Source: an uncultured Alphaproteobacteria bacterium (GTDB taxonomy: Bacteria; Pseudomonadota; Alphaproteobacteria; Rhodobacterales; Rhodobacteraceae). Taken from it: a stretch of DNA of 43,088 bases. This document shows, piece after piece, positions 42,173 to 43,088 of the stretch. Location of the stretch: assembly GCA_902540655.1 (NCBI GenBank), contig CACBNQ010000010.1:1-43088 (forward strand). The letters run 5' to 3'. Positions within the stretch are counted from its first letter, which is position 1, and every line of letters starts with the position of its first letter. The notes below the pieces were generated by a model. That model did no database searches. It worked only from the letters and a program-made list of their open reading frames with translations, and had not been told where the DNA came from. The position numbers and the translations under genes are program-made.

Positions 42173-43088
42173 TTAGAAAAGACTTTCAGCGAACTCTATT
42201 AGCGACTCTTTTGCTCCCTCATTATTAAGCCGAAAGCTGTCAACTTCAGCTGCCCAATCTTTATCAATAAACTCTTCTTTTCCGCGTTTATACCAATCTT
42301 CTTCTGTTATATCGTGTTCCTCATCACTACAGAGCTTTGCAGTTAAAAGCCATGATTTAGAGTCTATATCCTCTAATTTTTCTACTAACTCGAGACAATT
42401 ATCTTTATTTCTAGCCAAATACTCTCCGAATAATACTGGAGTTGTTCTGGAGTCAGAGTTTGTTTTTCCTTGTGCAATTGGGTCGATCTCTAATGCTAGC
42501 TTCAGCGCATCTAAGCCTTGATCGATTTTTCCTAATCGCAGTGACACTTCCCCGTAAACTGATAAAACTCGTGGGTCATTTGGAGCCATTTTGTAGGCTT
42601 TAGAGGCATGTCTTTCTGCTACTCTAAAATTTCTACCCGATAAATTAACTTCGGCCATCAATCGATGAACCTCAAAATCATTGTCATTAAGTTCATGTGC
42701 CTTTTTAAGGCATCCTTCCGCTTCACTCCATATTTCAGCCATATCACCCTCGATAAAGCCTCTACTCATACCCTGGCCAAGAGCACAGGCTTTCCAAGCA
42801 TACGCTTGGCCATTAGTCTCGTCAGCTTTTATAGCTTCATCGAAGGTGGTTAAGGCGTTTTGTAACGCATCCTTTTGTATTTTGTGGTGTAAAACTTTGC
42901 CCTTTAAAAGCAATTCGTAAGAAGATAAATTTTCAGTGGGTTTTCTTTGAGCTCTTTCTAAGCTCGATAATTCAATCTCTCCCAGAAGTTTTCCAGAAAT
43001 TTGTCTAACTATTTCATCTTGTACATCAAAGATATCTTCGATGATTTTATCAAACTTTTGGCTCCATATCTGGCTATCATCTTTTGCG
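42173..43088 (-). CDS. C-terminal TPR part of an adenylate-cyclase-type regulatory protein (5' end outside)
   Basis: The frame is open from 42173 to the window edge. Upstream of the first apparent start (a TTG at 42913) it continues with WSQKFDKIIEDIFDVQDEIV and RAQRKPTENLSSYELLLKG. That is the linker found between the TolB-like part and the TPR repeats of many class III adenylate/guanylate cyclase and CadC-like proteins. After it come several TPR-like helical pairs (AYAWKACALGQGMSRG, FEVHRLMAEVNLSGRN, PRVLSVYGEVSLRLGKI). The catalytic or DNA-binding end is not in view, so cyclase activity is inferred from the family only. Confidence 0.75.
   Translation of the reverse strand, partial: AKDDSQIWSQKFDKIIEDIFDVQDEIVRQISGKLLGEIELSSLERAQRKPTENLSSYELLLKGKVLHHKIQKDALQNALTTFDEAIKADETNGQAYAWKACALGQGMSRGFIEGDMAEIWSEAEGCLKKAHELNDNDFEVHRLMAEVNLSGRNFRVAERHASKAYKMAPNDPRVLSVYGEVSLRLGKIDQGLDALKLALEIDPIAQGKTNSDSRTTPVLFGEYLARNKDNCLELVEKLEDIDSKSWLLTAKLCSDEEHDITEEDWYKRGKEEFIDKDWAAEVDSFRLNNEGAKESLIEFAESLF

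Overview
The window is an AT-rich, tightly packed bacterial chromosome segment with many 1-20 nt overlaps between genes. The contiguous mreB-mreC-mreD-mrdA-rodA cluster, a Gram-negative kdsA, a multisubunit Mrp-type antiporter operon and the style of the other genes suggest a Gram-negative proteobacterium, most likely an alphaproteobacterium. A streamlined marine lifestyle is plausible from the low GC, tight packing, Na+/H+ antiporter and trehalose genes, but that is inference. No 16S gene is present to settle it.

Layout. (1) 1-5490, + strand: end of mreB, then mreC, mreD, mrdA (PBP2), rodA and a GhrA-like 2-hydroxyacid dehydrogenase. This is the cell-elongation operon. (2) 5487-12948, - strand: a ten-gene Mrp/Mnh-type cation/proton antiporter operon. 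Its order is E-F-G-DUF4040-B-C-D-D-small membrane protein-D, so it carries three NuoL/M/N-like subunits and no full-length MrpA. (3) 13040-14013: kdsA and a tRNA-Gln(UUG). (4) 14014 to about 25236, possibly to 27800: an accessory region built on the 3' end of that tRNA. Partial copies of the tRNA 3' end recur at 19125, 20834 and 22679, with a decayed copy at 25201 and a doubtful one at 27757. They cut the region into short cargo modules. The cargo is an inverse-autotransporter beta-barrel with a secreted partner, a MarR-like regulator, two FG-GAP surface proteins, a truncated hydrolase/methyltransferase, a quinone oxidoreductase, a DUF924 protein and perhaps otsB-otsA. TGACAAC-type repeats, likely recombinase arm sites, accompany several junctions. 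No integrase gene is present. (5) 27823-29585, - strand: a polyamine operon with speE, speD and a divergent SpeD paralogue. (6) 29996-43088: assorted genes. These are a DUF4177/ABM-like protein, two EamA exporters, a DUF1330 protein, a frameshifted GFA gene, a KefB-type antiporter, an epimerase-like reductase, an orphan LivM next to a class III aminotransferase, an acyl-CoA synthetase, two small Cys-rich proteins, a renalase-like flavoprotein, and the C-terminal part of a TPR protein of the adenylate-cyclase type.

The most unusual parts are the integrase-less tandem tRNA-Gln cassette array and the polyamine operon with its SpeD paralogue. The paralogue keeps the pyruvoyl serine and the distal cysteine but has a changed cleavage-site neighbour, which makes it a candidate for a pyruvoyl amino-acid decarboxylase. 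The expanded Mrp operon, including a gene that may start at ATA, is also worth a closer look.
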